Below, piece by piece: positions 12,601 through 22,847 of a DNA stretch of 64,000 nucleotides; the first letter of the stretch is position 1; every line of letters begins with the position of its first letter. The stretch is from the NCBI GenBank assembly GCA_002118135.1, contig BDIU01000476.1, positions 1-64,000 of the forward strand, given 5' to 3'. The position numbers were made by a program, and so were the translations under genes. The stretch is from Trebouxia sp. TZW2008. Taxonomy: Eukaryota > Chlorophyta > Trebouxiophyceae > Trebouxiales > Trebouxiaceae. The notes under the pieces were generated by a model that made no database searches, was not told where the DNA came from, and saw nothing but the letters and a program-made list of their open reading frames with translations.

Positions 12601-14046
12601 CGCCTTCATGCAGCAACTACCCCAGTATGATGCAGAAATGGCACAGCAAGTCAGTGAAGCAGACGCGTCTGGGGAATGCCTACGCTTTGTGGGTAAGCTT
12701 GCTGCCCTTGTCTGTTTTGCCTCTGTATTCCAGTGCCCATTTGCCCGAGACTGCTGCCCTTCTGTGCATTTGTTTTGTTTGTGTGGCCTCACCAGAAGCC
12801 TTTCATGAAGCAGCTGCCTCAGATGATGCAGATCTTGCACAGCAATTCAGTGAAGCAGAAGCCTCTTGGGAATGCTCCGGATTTGTCGGTAAGCCTGCTG
12901 TCCTTCCTTGGCTGCCTGCGTGATGCTGTTATGTTGACTCCTGTGTTTGGCTGCTGCACCCCAACATAGTCTCCCTGCACACGGTCTGTCTGTGCAATGG
13001 GATTTGACAATAGACATTTGACATTTGGCTGCTGCCCTTCCCTGGCCTGGTCTGTGTGGTGGACACATGCTCATTTGGTGCGACATCCTTCAGCTGCCCC
13101 ACAAAGTTGGCTGCGTGATGAACTGAAGCTGCTGAGCATCTGTTTGGGTTAGTGCTATTTGCCTCGTGGAAGCTCACTTGCAAGCATGTAGTTGTTGACG
13201 GTGATGATTGTTGTCTGTTGCAGGCGTTGTGGACTGTGCAGCTTCCAGTGGCAGTGTTGAATTGAAACGGTACCCCAAGAGTCATCCTTTTGCACAACTC
13301 AGCGGCAGCGACAACATCATTGCCTTCACCACACAGCGGTATCAGCAGCAACCCTTGATCATCAGGTAAGTAAGAGGCAGACTTTTCACTTGAGCAACAA
13401 TCATCTGACAGCAATGCATGACACAAGCGTTAGCTGTTGTAGCAAGACTCCACAACCCATTAGGTGCTGTGCGCATTTGCATTTGCAATTGTATTCAATG
13501 TACAGTAAAACCCCTTGTTGAAATGACTGCTCTGTGCACCAAGAAATGCGTCCTTATATCAAGTTGTCCTGACTCAGAGGGACCACTGCAGTCAGAATGC
13601 AGTGATTGGTCACCAACAGCATTGTCTTCGAGATTGTCCTTACATCGAATGTCCTGACGACAAGAGTTCACTGTATGTGCTTGTGCGGCATCAGCGTCAA
13701 GATGATGCATGAAGGACATTGATGATGTGCAAGCATGCCTGCTTGGCTGACGGCTAGAGTGACAGTGAGATTGCAACACTCACATGCATGCATCTTATGA
13801 AAGAAATGTTTTGAGTGTGAAACTAAAGGAACAAGGTCGTTGTCCACAGTTGGGCAGATTTCAAACCAAAAAAAATACCTTGCCCACCTATTGGTAAGGT
13901 GTGGTATGGTAAGGTGTATGCAGATCAGCTGCATAACAGTGTTTGATGTCATGCGCAGGGGCCCAGGTGCTGGTGCTGAAGTGACAGCTGGAGGAGTCTT
14001 CAGTGATCTGCTGCGCCTTGCTGCATATCTTGGAGCGCCGTCATAG
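3647..14046 (+). CDS. AKHSD: Bifunctional aspartokinase / homoserine dehydrogenase, plastid type
   Basis: This enzyme does the first and third steps from aspartate to threonine, methionine and isoleucine, normally in the plastid and under threonine feedback. Exons: about 3956-4352, 4674-4948, 5292-5571, 6053-6153, 6698-6864, 7216-7368, 7939-8122, 8379-8494, 9684-9921, 10818-11062, 12517-12692, 13224-13365 and 13959-14046, all in phase. The kinase domain shows HKFGGTCV and FVVGHGELW. Two ACT domains follow (GFATIDNVALINVE; TGMVGVPGIASSLFSAV). The dehydrogenase begins with the nucleotide-binding loop GIVGPGAIGSTF and has TPNKKLGSGPLDQYL, EGIFSGTLSYIFN and EPDPRDDLAGMDVARKV. The first exon is uncertain: MAAGNVLASGRPV at 3647 looks like a transit peptide, but its splice to the kinase exon is unresolved (donor 3704 with acceptor 3955-3956, or donor 3826 with acceptor 3984-3985). 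TGTAA occurs near 14282 and 14290. Confidence 0.93.
6558..6667 (+). repeat. Open, splice-competent copy of the second ACT-domain exon
   Basis: This repeats the first 33 or so codons of exon 6698-6864: GTGMVGVPGTHSSLFSAL against GTGMVGVPGIASSLFSAV. It has its own TTTGCAG acceptor and an AAG-GTGATG donor. At 110 nt it has the same end phase as the 167-nt working exon, so it could replace that exon without a frameshift. It lacks the SEHSICFAV part of the ACT fold. Confidence 0.75.
8297..8355 (+). repeat. Decayed copy of homoserine dehydrogenase exon 9 head
   Basis: The copy keeps codons for ALGAHYNMDIRILGIT, against ALGAEYNMDVRVLGIT in the working exon at 8379. It lies 80 bases upstream of it. 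The GCAG acceptor has become GCATGCA, so the splice signal is weakened. Confidence 0.8.
8785..8842 (+). repeat. Dispersed ~57-bp repeat, copy 1
   Basis: The blocks CGGGAGCCTCTG and GGCAGCCCGGGATTGC recur in the same order and spacing at 21680-21737, inside an unrelated gene. The function is unknown. Local GC is well above the surrounding intron. Confidence 0.6.
9042..9640 (+). repeat. Three decayed copies of homoserine dehydrogenase exon 10
   Basis: Copies run at about 9042-9230, 9261-9430 and 9470-9640, roughly 200 bases apart. Each starts with the same CAG-GCAATCAGAGC acceptor block and goes on through codons like MARFADHLANSYIPN. Each diverges before the end of the exon; the third has an internal TGA. 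The working copy is the last, at 9684-9921. Confidence 0.9.
9960..10060 (+). repeat. Copy of exon 10 tail and donor
   Basis: This block repeats the end of exon 10 (CTTGGACCAGTA, then CTCAGAACCTTCCAGC, and TTTTTATGAGGT with the donor). It lies just downstream of the working exon. An in-frame stop has appeared after the GGACCAG codons. Confidence 0.8.
10595..10740 (+). repeat. Mixed copy carrying pieces of exons 10 and 11
   Basis: A short piece like exon 10 (GACTTGGACCAGTTCTTG) is followed within 40 bases by a clear copy of the start of exon 11 (GAGCAGGGCTACCAGTCATA). The two pieces are separated by an intron in the gene, so this block has undergone more than one rearrangement. The working exon 11 starts at 10818. 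Confidence 0.65.
11108..11192 (+). repeat. Copy of exon 11 tail and donor
   Basis: It repeats the end of exon 11 (GGCTATCTCAAGCCTGAGCC, then GATGACTTGGCTGG, then AGCCAG-GTGAGG). It lies directly downstream of the working exon and keeps a usable donor. Confidence 0.8.
11281..11395 (+). mobile_element. SINE-like repeat, copy 1
   Basis: A block of about 110 bp (TAGGATAGCACAGGACC, GGTTGGAGACAGTTG, CTGCTGAGCCTGTCTAGC) ends in a GAATGAATGAGTGAATGAA tail. It recurs at 11578-11692 and, reversed, at 31139-31236. A shared body with a simple-repeat tail suggests a short non-autonomous retroelement. I could not confirm RNA polymerase III boxes. Confidence 0.6.
11578..11692 (+). mobile_element. SINE-like repeat, copy 2
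   Basis: Same family as 11281-11395, about 300 bases downstream in the same intron. The body reads TTAGGTTAGCACATGATC, then GGTTGGAGACAGTTGATTG. The tail is a clean run of TGAA units at the 3' end. Confidence 0.6.
11840..12490 (+). repeat. Five decayed copies of homoserine dehydrogenase exon 12 head
   Basis: Copies begin near 11844, 11978, 12098, 12248 and 12380, about 130 bases apart. Each starts with TGCAGGGA(A/G)GC(A/G)GG and continues as a variant of the codons for LNLELADVAVQSLVP. Most keep the acceptor; several carry small deletions that shift frame. The sixth and working copy is 12517-12692. Confidence 0.92.
12795..12900 (+). repeat. Copy of exon 12 tail and donor
   Basis: It matches the 3' half of exon 12 (TTCATGAAGCAGCTGCC, CAGTGAAGCAGAAGCC) and ends in a GTAAGCCTG donor. 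It lies about 100 bases downstream of the working exon and is frameshifted relative to it. Confidence 0.85.
13501..13675. mobile_element. MITE with long terminal inverted repeats, copy 1
   Basis: This 175-bp element begins TACAGTAAAACCCCTTGTTG and ends in the near inverse, CGACAAGAGTTCACTGTA. Both ends are TA, as expected for Tc1/mariner/pogo-type insertion. A related copy lies at 46984-47144. It sits in the last intron of the aspartokinase gene and has no coding capacity. Confidence 0.8.
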
Positions 14047-14468
14047 GAGTCAAGATCTGAATAGCTGTCAGCTTTACATGTGTTGCTTGTTGTGTCAGAA
14101 ACTTAGTTGGGTTTTGTTCATCATTCTTGTGCAAGGTTAATGTTGGTTTCATTACAGGCTTGTGCAACACATTGCTGAATAGTGTGTGCAGCCACGTGCA
14201 TTGCGGGGAGGCGTTGCACAGCAACGGTCCTTACTCATCCGATTGCATGCAGCATTGTCACCCGTAGTTGGGTAAGGTGAATGTAATGTTGTAATGCTAC
14301 GCCCTGACAGTATGCTACATCAAGCATGGTGGCACAGCAGTGTAGCACTTGACGAGCAGTGGCCAATAGGTTGTACATAGTTGCACCGTCCTCGTGTGCT
14401 GTGAGGGTTTTGAGGCATCAGCCAAGATCTTGACAGGCTGGTGGTAAAATTGATAGCACTCACATCTG
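14047..14468. other. Spacer between aspartokinase and RAP genes
   Basis: This holds the aspartokinase 3' untranslated region, with TGTAA twice near 14282-14294, and the promoter of the next gene on the same strand. I see no other gene here. Confidence 0.5.
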
Positions 14469-17400
14469 ATGCTCCAAAATTTGTCTGTTGCTCCGGAACC
14501 AGTACTTGTCGGAGGCTTCAAATTCTGCAGGCAGCGCTGTTTGCGTCGTGTTGCACTGCTGTAAGTATCTGCAAGCTCAAGGTAAGTGACGTCACTATGA
14601 GCATGCCCTTAAGCTCGTTTGCTGAGGTTGCACACGGCCATCACATCCGGCAAGCCATCCAACAAACAAGGCTTCAGCACTTCAAGTGCCTTGCAGACGG
14701 GAAAGGGTAGGCGTACAGCGCCGGCTGCTCGGTGAATATGCTCGTCAACTGCGTGTCCAAAGTTGTCCTTCACATGCAGACGTCGAGATGCTCCCACAAC
14801 CACCAGGAGGCGTGACACACGGCCCGCACGTCGTGTTGAGGAAGACATTTTAGGTGCACGACAGGAGACACCGTCACGCAGGGTCAGTTCCTGTTATCGG
14901 CTGCCATGCTGTTGATGTTGTGTGCTTGCTCGTCTGCAGGAGCATGGATGACAGTCAATGCTCCTGCTACAGGGGCAACTCCAGGAGGTAGGCAGAAGGC
15001 AGACGCAGGACTTTCCTCGTGATTCTAGGCCTGCACGGCGTGGTCGACGAGGTCCTTCTTGGGATGAACCAGAAGAGAGAAATGTACACAAGGTCAGCAT
15101 CTGCCGTCAGCTCCTATGCTGCAACAATTTTGTCTTTGGTTGTTTGCTTCGACTTTAGTAGACTTTCTTTGCCACAGGGACAATTGCAGCAGGTAAGTAA
15201 AAGGCAGACGCAGGCCTTTCCTCGTGATTCAAGACCTCCACGCCGTGGTCAACAAGACAGATCTTGGGATGAAACAGAAGAGATATCAGGACACAGGGTC
15301 AGTGTCTGCAGTCAGCTGATATGCTGCAACGATTTGTCTTTGGTTGTTTGCTTTGACTGTAGCCGACTTGGTTTGCCACAGGGACAATTCCAGCAGGTAA
15401 GTAGAAAGCAGACGTCGGCCTCTCCTCGTGATTCAAGGCCTCCACGCCGTGGTCAACAAGACGATCTTTGGGCTGAAGCAGAAGAGAGACCGCTACGCAA
15501 GGTCAGTGTCTGCAGCTGGCTGCTGTTCTGCTGGTGTTATGTGTCTGGTCGCCTGCATGCACTTTGCATAGTGCTTCCATCACCTATGCTGCTGGTCTGA
15601 CGCGTGTGGTTGCCTGCTTGAACTTCAAACAGTGCTTTGGTCAATTGTGCTGCTCATGTCATGCGCATGCTGCCCTGTCTGAGCTTCATGCAGTGCTGTC
15701 ATCTGCTATGCTGCTGGTGTTGTGTGTGTGATTGCCTGCTTCAACTTGATGCAATGGCAACATCAGCTATGCTACTGAGAGTCATGTGCATTGTTGCCTT
15801 ACACAGTGTCTTCAACACAGGGACAGGGAGTCCAGCAGGTGGGCAGAAAGCAGCCACAGGGCTTTGGTCGTAGCCCGCCTACCCACGAGAATCATCAGGT
15901 AAATAGCTCTCAAGCTGCGCCTTTGCATACGCATTGACCCCCATACAGTGGGGTCTAGCTCAGCAAAGGCGCTTATTGACCTTGGCGCAAACTTCTCTTG
16001 TAGCATTCTGGAATTCAAATCATGCGTGCCTTGCAGAGCGCACCCAAAAAACAGCGCTTCATTCCAGGCCCCCAAGAAATCAACGTATTTCAGGCATGGA
16101 CTAAAGCTTCCAAAGCTGCTGATGCTGACAACATTGCTGACGTCCTGGGGGCATACATTGATGTCATCAGCCGGCATTTTGAGAACACCCAAAACCCACT
16201 GCAACCTACTCAGGTGGGGTCAGCGCTTTTAGGCACAGCCAAAATCTGGTCATCAGCTCAGCGTCATGGCAAACTCAAAGAGGACGCGGCGCTGGCAACT
16301 GAGCTTCACACCTTTCTGACCAGCATGCTTGACAGGCTAACACAAGTGCTACCCAAGCTGACTCCCAAAGAGCTTGGCAGCACGTTTTGGACCTTTGCTC
16401 AGCTGAACATCAATCCAGATACCCTTGTCCCCGGCACCATAGAAACGCTGTCGGAAAAGTACATCCAACAGCTTCAGGCCACAGAGGATCTAGGGTATGA
16501 CAGTGGGTCCTTGGCCTTTGTCTTGTCAGCATGCGAGCAATTTCAGCTAAACCCATGCGAAGGGAAGCTCTTTGAGGCGATCCTGCTGCACCTGCAAAAG
16601 TCAGCACCACTGTATGACACTCAAACGCTCTCAAGCGTGGTGCAGAGCTTCCGGAGACTGCCCAAAGCTCAGCCATCCACACAGCTCCTGGACGTCATCT
16701 GCAGCACTTTCATGGCAGCGCTGCAATCGGAAGATGAGGTAGAGCGACCAGCAGCATCACACATGGCCAACCTCATGTGGGGCCTACAACACCTGAAACA
16801 TGCACCCCACGGCAAAATGATGGTGTTCATGACCAAAAGGTTGGCCTTCTTGTGCCGCCCGCAAGCTCGCTCCCAGTACCAACCTACCGCTCAAGAAGTG
16901 ACCCACTTCCTGTTTGCCTGTGCCCAGCTACAGACTCCACTCAGGTCAGAGCAAGCTGAACAGCTGATCGCCCACATGCTCAAGCAGGGGCGGCAGCTAA
17001 GGGCATATCACCTTGCCAATGCCGCTTGGAGCCTTGCAGTGCTAGGGCTGTTGCAGCCAGAGGCATTCGTGAAGCTGCTACAGGGCATTTGGGCGATGAA
17101 CGCGCCCCTGCAGTCCATTGACAAGATGCAGCTGCACCAAGCATTGGATAGCTTGCAACCCGCTCCTGATGCAAGCCTACAGGATCAACAATCGTGGGCT
17201 GAGATGAAAAGTCAAGCTCAGGTTGACAAGCTGGGTCCCAAGCCCATTGTGGATTCTAAATCCCGCAGGGGCGACAAGAACCTGAGTGCAGCCCTGGATG
17301 AGCTAGGAGTGCAGCATGCTTCTTCGGTCACGCTGAATGGGTACCTGCTGGATTCGGTGGTTCTGCCATCTGACGCAACTGCCAAGTCTATCCTGATTTT

Positions 17401-19034
17401 GATAGACAGGACTCAGGAGTGCTGCAGCAATGAACCTAAAAGGTACTGTGGACTGCATCACTGCTCGTCAGCATGAAAGCTTAGTAGCATCAAGTCAGGA
17501 CTGTGATGTCAGTGTGTTTCAGTTGTGCTGTGCATGCTCTTAAGTTCTGGTTTCCCTGTGTTCTTCACTGCATTCACATACTGTACATGTGATTACATTT
17601 GAAATCACCAGCCTGCCCAAAGCTCACAGTTGCTCAGCTGCCGCTGTCTCAGTGCAATGTTGCTGTTCAGTATCTGCATCGCACTGTGTTTGCTTCAGCC
17701 CTCTGTTGTTGCCTGCACTCAGCCAACAAAACAGAGTTGCTGTGCCTTCTTGCATTTCCTGGCACCTCCAGTGCATCTCTGCAGACAGAAGACAAAGGCG
17801 TTGGGCAAAGTACATTTTCTTGCATTTCATGTGCATCCTTGCAGACAGCTTTGCGGCTCTTCCATGTGTCTCTGCTGACAAAAGAGGTGCTGTGCTTGCC
17901 CAGAATATTTTGCGTGAATTGCAGGTTGATGGGCCGTGCAGTCCTGCGTCAAAGGTTGCTTGCACAGGAAGGTACTGTGCTGAACGTCCCTGAGAGTCTG
18001 GCTAAGCCTGATCAGAAGCAGCAGCTGATTGACTTCCTAAGGCCACACCTGAAGCCACACTCAGAAGCAAACCTGGAAGTAAACCTCGAAGCAAAATTGG
18101 AAGTTGCACCACCAAAGCAGGAGTCAGTTGAGTCTGTAGAGCAGTAAGTGCTTACTCAAAGCAGCTTCCTCACGCTGCCTCACGGCATGTTTTTCTTTCC
18201 TTTTCTTGCTTGTCTTGGCAGATTCTCAATCCTTTTCCCTGTTTCTGTGAAGATTCTGTCTTGTTTGCTCAATTCAGCTACAGTCATGTCAGCCTTATCA
18301 TGGTCAATGCATACGGCATGCAGCGTCAGCAGGGTTTAGTCAAGATTGTGCACGCTATTTGATTGTGTGTCTTTGCCGGGCTTAATTTGAGCGTACACAA
18401 CACGTAAGCCCAGCCTATGCAGACAATATGCAGCTTAGGTTGCTTACCATTCTGCTTGTTCGTGTGGATTTACATGAGCTGTTGTACGCCTCAGCCAATG
18501 AGCTGGAGGCTCTGAGGCCAAGTGCATTGTTGTGGGATGTGCAGTGCTGATCAGCCTGCATGACTGATGACATGCGAACACCTTTGCTTGATTCAGGACA
18601 CAGCTGCACATAGAGCATGCTTGTTGCAGCATCAATGAGTCAACTTGTCCTGGGATACTAGCCTGGATTCATTTACTCCGTCAGGCACGAGCACTTGGAA
18701 GCACATGCAGTGTACAGTGTTCCACACATATCTGCACCCTCCTGCACAGGTGGCAGCTCTTTGCATGAGTTCAGTTTGTGTACAACCCATGCTCAGGCTT
18801 TTGAAACGTCAACAGAGGGCATTGGCTATAATTTCCAGAGACTTGCTTCAATTGTCAGCACAGTTTTCACTTGGCTCTGCACATTTCACCTGAGATTTCA
18901 TCAGGCCCGTGCATGCTGCATGTCATATAGACTGACAACGTGCTTGCTTTTGCAGAGTTCCGCAACAGGCAGCTCAAGAAGAGCTCAGCTTGCCAGTGAC
19001 CACCGTTTCAGAGCAGACCAGCAGCGCCCCATGA
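14469..19034 (+). CDS. Helical-repeat protein with C-terminal RAP domain (OPR-like)
   Basis: RAP-domain helical-repeat proteins of green algae act in organelle RNA processing, stability or translation. The best model is 14469-14560, 14697-14811, 14973-15092, 15178-15297, 15382-15501, 15821-15898, 16037-17442, 17925-18143 and 18956-19034, all in phase. The first two exons are tentative; they start MLQNLSVAPEPV with Arg-rich sequence that suits a transit peptide. Four tandem exons encode an Arg/Gln/Pro linker around PRDSRPPRRGQQ. The long exon holds repeated helices: ELGSTFWTFAQLNI, HMANLMWGLQHL, EVTHFLFACAQLQ, HLANAAWSLAVLGL. The RAP domain spans the next junction (SILILIDRTQE, then LMGRAVLRQRLLAQEGTVLNVP). 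The tail is acidic. A stop at 18145 is avoided by a strong GTAAGTG donor; if that donor is not used the protein ends 26 residues earlier. Confidence 0.8.
14973..15898 (+). repeat. Four tandem in-frame exons in the RAP gene
   Basis: Exons 14973-15092, 15178-15297 and 15382-15501 are each exactly 120 nt, start with CAG-GG(A/G)CAA and end in an AGG or AAG codon before GTCAG. Starts are about 205 bases apart. A fourth, 15821-15898, is a 78-nt relative. All begin and end at phase 0, so any number can be included. The introns between them are also duplicated. Confidence 0.88.
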
Positions 19035-20372
19035 TGCGGATTCATCTTCTGCTGCACACTTGCTCAGTCCACATCCTGGTCAGGCAGCAAATCAAGTGTT
19101 GGCCAGACACTGCCAAAATTGCCTCAGGCCTGATGCAGTCAACAGAGAATTTGCTGACTGGTGGCAATACATGGTTTCCCCTATACGGCTGCAGCTCAGA
19201 TGGAGCAAGCGGAAAATTGTCGGGGTTTGACAGCGCAATCATGGTGTCAATGCTGCTGCGACTCATAGAGGCCCTGATGACAGGTCACTTTGTGAGGCAG
19301 CTTTGGCCTTGATACTGCTGCAGCCAACAGAGACCTTGCTGTTTGGTGGCTTTATGGGGCGACACAGAGTTGATCAATATTCGGTTGCAGCCAACAATGG
19401 CCTTGCTTGTGGATGGCAGTGCTAGGCGGCGCAAAAATGGCTAAGTGCTGCTGCGTCTAACACAGATCTCACCCGATGATGATTCGGCCCATCATGCTGC
19501 AGAACGATGAGCGGCATCCACACGGCAGCGGCACCAGCCTTGCCCACAGCCTTGAAGGAAAGAGGAGTCACCGCTCATAGGCATCAGAACAGGAGCCACT
19601 GTGTGCACAAGCAGCCCAGTCTTGAATCACAGTGGCAGCATCATCACAGGCTCATTTGCCATCCCATGCCCATCAGTGAAATACGCACCTCGCCAGGCCT
19701 TCGAGCCTCACTACCATGCCTTTCGACAATAGATAGATAGATAGCTAGATTTGCTGGCAGACCCTGCCTGTGCAAGCTGCTGCTAGGCTACACACGATGC
19801 TGCACTTGAGCATTGCATTGAGGAAACTGATGCAAGCACCCACACGACAGCAACGCATTATGAGCACAAGGGGACAGTCTGTCAAGCCTTTGTGCAAGCA
19901 GCAAACATGGTATAGCCAAGCTCGGTTAACGTTGGCAAATGCTGTGCTGTGCATTGAGTGCCAGATGTCGTGGTGATCAGCTAGAATGGTTGCTGCACGT
20001 GCCAACAGCACTCCTGAAGGTACACGTGTCACTGACTGATGCTGGAAGCAGCGTTCACAACAGAGTGCTCTCACAGTACATAAGCCTGGCACACATAACT
20101 TGCCAGCAGCATGGCAGTGCAATACGACTCAGCAGGGTAGGAACCTTTGCAACAAGAGATTGTAGTTACATCAAAGCATGCATAAGCAAGCGCTCCTCCA
20201 ATGGGGGCTCCCAAAAAGTCAGTTGCAACACCCAAGCTGGCCCCGATCAAAGGGGCCAAAGCTTTCAAGGCTGTTTCAGAAGCAGCTGACCCTTGGTGTA
20301 CTTATGATGAAGGGAACAGGTCCGCACTATGTATCAAAACACACCAATACAACAGAGTATTGGGGTCATGAT
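19035..20372. other. Spacer between convergent RAP and L10a genes
   Basis: No convincing gene. Three degenerate blocks like GCCAACAGAGACCTTGCTG lie at about 19135, 19318 and 19383, another local duplication series. A GATA tetranucleotide run is at 19730-19745. On the minus strand TGTAA lies at 20166-20170, about 205 bases past the L10a stop, and is a likely 3'-end signal. A minus-strand reading frame at 20071-20268 is probably untranslated region. Confidence 0.5.
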
Positions 20373-22503
20373 CTAGTACAGCCTGTAAGGCTTGCCCATG
20401 CTGCTCTTGATGTACAGGCACCGTACATTCTGCCAGTTCTTCTTCAGTAGTGACACCAAAAAGTTGATGCTCATTTGGATATTGACGTACAGCTCCTTCT
20501 CTGTCATGCTGACGTTTCCAACAGCAACACCCATGCACAGCACCTTCTTCAGCTGGAACTTGATGGAAGCCTTGATCTCATTAACCTGCAATTTCATTGT
20601 GAATAAGCAAAACATAGCATCATCCAAACACTCTAACATGCACTCGACAACGTCATGCAACAGAGCAGACCACATGTACCACATTAGCAGACACAAAACT
20701 GCACCAATGATTGAGAATGCTGGCGCTATATCAATGATAGACACACTAATAGCTGGACTTGAAAATGATTATGCTTTGTGTAAAGAATTCAGTTTCGATC
20801 AGGGAATTGTATACTTCCTACTGAAACTCTACAATACTTGCTTACTGCACAAGATATATTGGTGCCAGCATGTTGCTGGCCTTCACAACTTGCTCTGCTT
20901 CCCTGTGGTTCAAACAGTGATAATGGTAATGCTGGCTGACTGCCTACCTTGGCTTCCAAGCTCTCATTGTGGGAGACCAGGGTGGGGAACTTGCCCGCCT
21001 TGTTCAGGCCAGGTCCCAACAAACGTGGGATTTGCTTGATCACTGTCTCACTGGCCAAGAAACCACTGTACTTCTTGGCTGCACGCAAACAGGCAGTGTC
21101 AGCAACAGGCAAACATAGTGCCGTGAGCTGCTTGATTGCAATGTCTCAACAGACAGGAAATCTGCTTGATCACTGTCTCACTGGCCAAGCAACCACTGTA
21201 CTTCTTTGCTGCAGGCCAACAGGCGATATCAACAACAGGCACTCATTGCAATGCAAGCTGCTGCATCACGATGTCTTTTCTGGCCCTGGCCCCTGGATCA
21301 ATATCAGGCATGTTGTATGCTGTAGGCTACATCAGTTGCAATGTCTGCTTTGACCTGCCCAACACCACAAAATTTTGAGCTTGAAAGGCAATGGTAGCCA
21401 AGGCCAAGCCATGATGCAGACAGTCATAGCAGCGTTGTACAGGGCACATTCTATGGAATCTGCAGGTGCGCGACTAAAAAGGTGAGTCAGGTATCTCACC
21501 TAGCTTCTTGACAAGCTTCTTGTTCTTGTTCAGCTTCTTCAAGTCCTCCACGCTCATGGCATCAACACCAAGTGACTTGGCCTCTTCACAATGCTTGTGG
21601 TCTCCCAACACACAGACCTGAGCAGGAGGCAGCTGCTTGAGCACAAGGGAAAAGAAAAGTCTATGCCATTAGGCATCATACCGGGAGCCTCTGGGCGGAT
21701 TAGGCAGCCCGGGATTGCTGCTTTAAAAGCAGCAAAGCACAATGTGAGTGATGTCGAGCAGCTGACCGCTCAGTTTGAAGGCATTGTGCTCCACTGCACT
21801 TGATCTGATGTAGCAAACAGAATATCACTGTGCGCCCAGGAGCGCTGTGATGGACACAACACTGGCACCTCAGCCAACATGGTGACACTGTTGTGATGCA
21901 TGTTGCGCTATCCAAACAGGACGGTCAATGGCAAACAACAGCATGCATTGTTGTCTGCTTGGATTGCTGCTGTTTCCAAAGACATTTAATGCTTGCTATG
22001 GCTTGCGAAGTAGCATGCTGCTTTGGTACAGACAGCAGGGAATCAGTGTTCGAGGTCTGAGAATGGACACACCTTCATGCCTGGCCTGGGCATGTAAGGC
22101 AGCTTGACAGTGCCACTGAAACGCTTGTCCTTCTGAGGGTCATAGTTCTTCAGTCCAACCTGCAGGTATACAGGAGACATGACACAAGTTGTAAACTTTT
22201 GAGCAGCATTGCACAGTGCTTGCGAGGTGATTGATATTCAGCTGCTCAGGTTTTGCAGTTTGCAGATCAGAAAGCATATATACCTGAAGCTCGACAGTCT
22301 CTGTGAACTTGCGGGGCTTGGCCTTTGACCCCTCAAAGATGCCTGCGTAGGCACAAGATGGAGTCTTAGGATCGAAATGCGCTTGAGCAAAGTCAGAGCG
22401 GTGTACAAGCATCGCAAGCACTGTCGGTAGGAGAGTTGACCGTAAGCTCGTGCAGCTCACCTGAGATTCCCTCGCGAAGGGTATCAGCTGATAGCTTGCT
22501 CAT
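20373..22503 (-). CDS. RPL10A: 60S ribosomal protein L10a (uL1)
   Basis: This is the cytosolic uL1 protein, part of the L1 stalk that handles deacylated tRNA at the ribosomal exit site. Six exons run downward: 22461-22503, 22284-22342, 22073-22159, 21500-21617, 20948-21078 and 20373-20585, all in phase, giving about 216 residues, the usual length. Landmarks in order are [88 protein letters not shown] and [19 protein letters not shown], ending [10 protein letters not shown]. The start lies 344 bases from the divergent gene at 22848. Intron 4 contains a copy of the head of exon 5. Confidence 0.97.
21140..21215 (-). repeat. Decayed copy of RPL10A exon 5 head
   Basis: This matches 21010-21084, including the block CTTGATCACTGTCTCACTGG and the GCAG acceptor. 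It lies upstream of the working exon 5 in transcription order. The reading frame is disturbed. Confidence 0.85.
21680..21737 (+). repeat. Dispersed ~57-bp repeat, copy 2
   Basis: Shares CGGGAGCCTCTG and GGCAGCCCGGGATTGC with 8785-8842, in the same order. It lies in an RPL10A intron, on the strand opposite to that gene. Confidence 0.6.
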
Positions 22504-22847
22504 GGTTGATGTATGGTCTAGCCGTCCCTCTGCAGCGCTGCCCAAGCGCTGTGACAGAGAAAGCACCCGCCGCCCTACACTATAACAGCAAACCCTCGTG
22601 ATCACCCCCCTCGCCACATCGACATGGTCTCTTTTATGACCTGTGCGACCGATTTTCAAACAGCAACACCGTTCCGCAACTGACCGGCCGCAATCTTCGC
22701 TCCGTACAGTTCCATAGACTCGCTCAGATCATCGCAATAACTTTCGATAGTCAGCACCCGATTCACACTTGTTTCTCAGCAGCTTTGTCGTGATCACTGT
22801 CACTACCACAGAGACAGCTCTTTCTGGTTTGAACGAAACGACACTGC
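22504..22847. promoter_or_regulatory. Divergent promoter between RPL10A and the gene at 22848
   Basis: The two start codons point away from each other across 344 bases. The stretch is richer in CpG than the introns and has no TATA box that I can see. A shared bidirectional promoter is the simplest reading. Confidence 0.55.

Noticed and set aside
14609..14848. Minus-strand 79-residue frame as a gene
   Set aside because: It overlaps a plus-strand exon that fits the RAP gene in phase and has no recognisable features.
15019..15600. A continuous 193-residue reading frame through three 120-nt exons and their introns
   Set aside because: The introns between the repeats are open by chance; the strict exon length, phase and splice signals fit separate exons better.
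16022..16036. ATG at 16022 as the start of the RAP protein
   Set aside because: It lies before a TTGCAG acceptor at 16036, and the upstream exons join in phase. It stays possible as an alternative start.
20071..20268. Minus-strand 65-residue frame with hydrophobic repeats
   Set aside because: It lies in the probable 3' untranslated region of RPL10A and has no splice link to anything.
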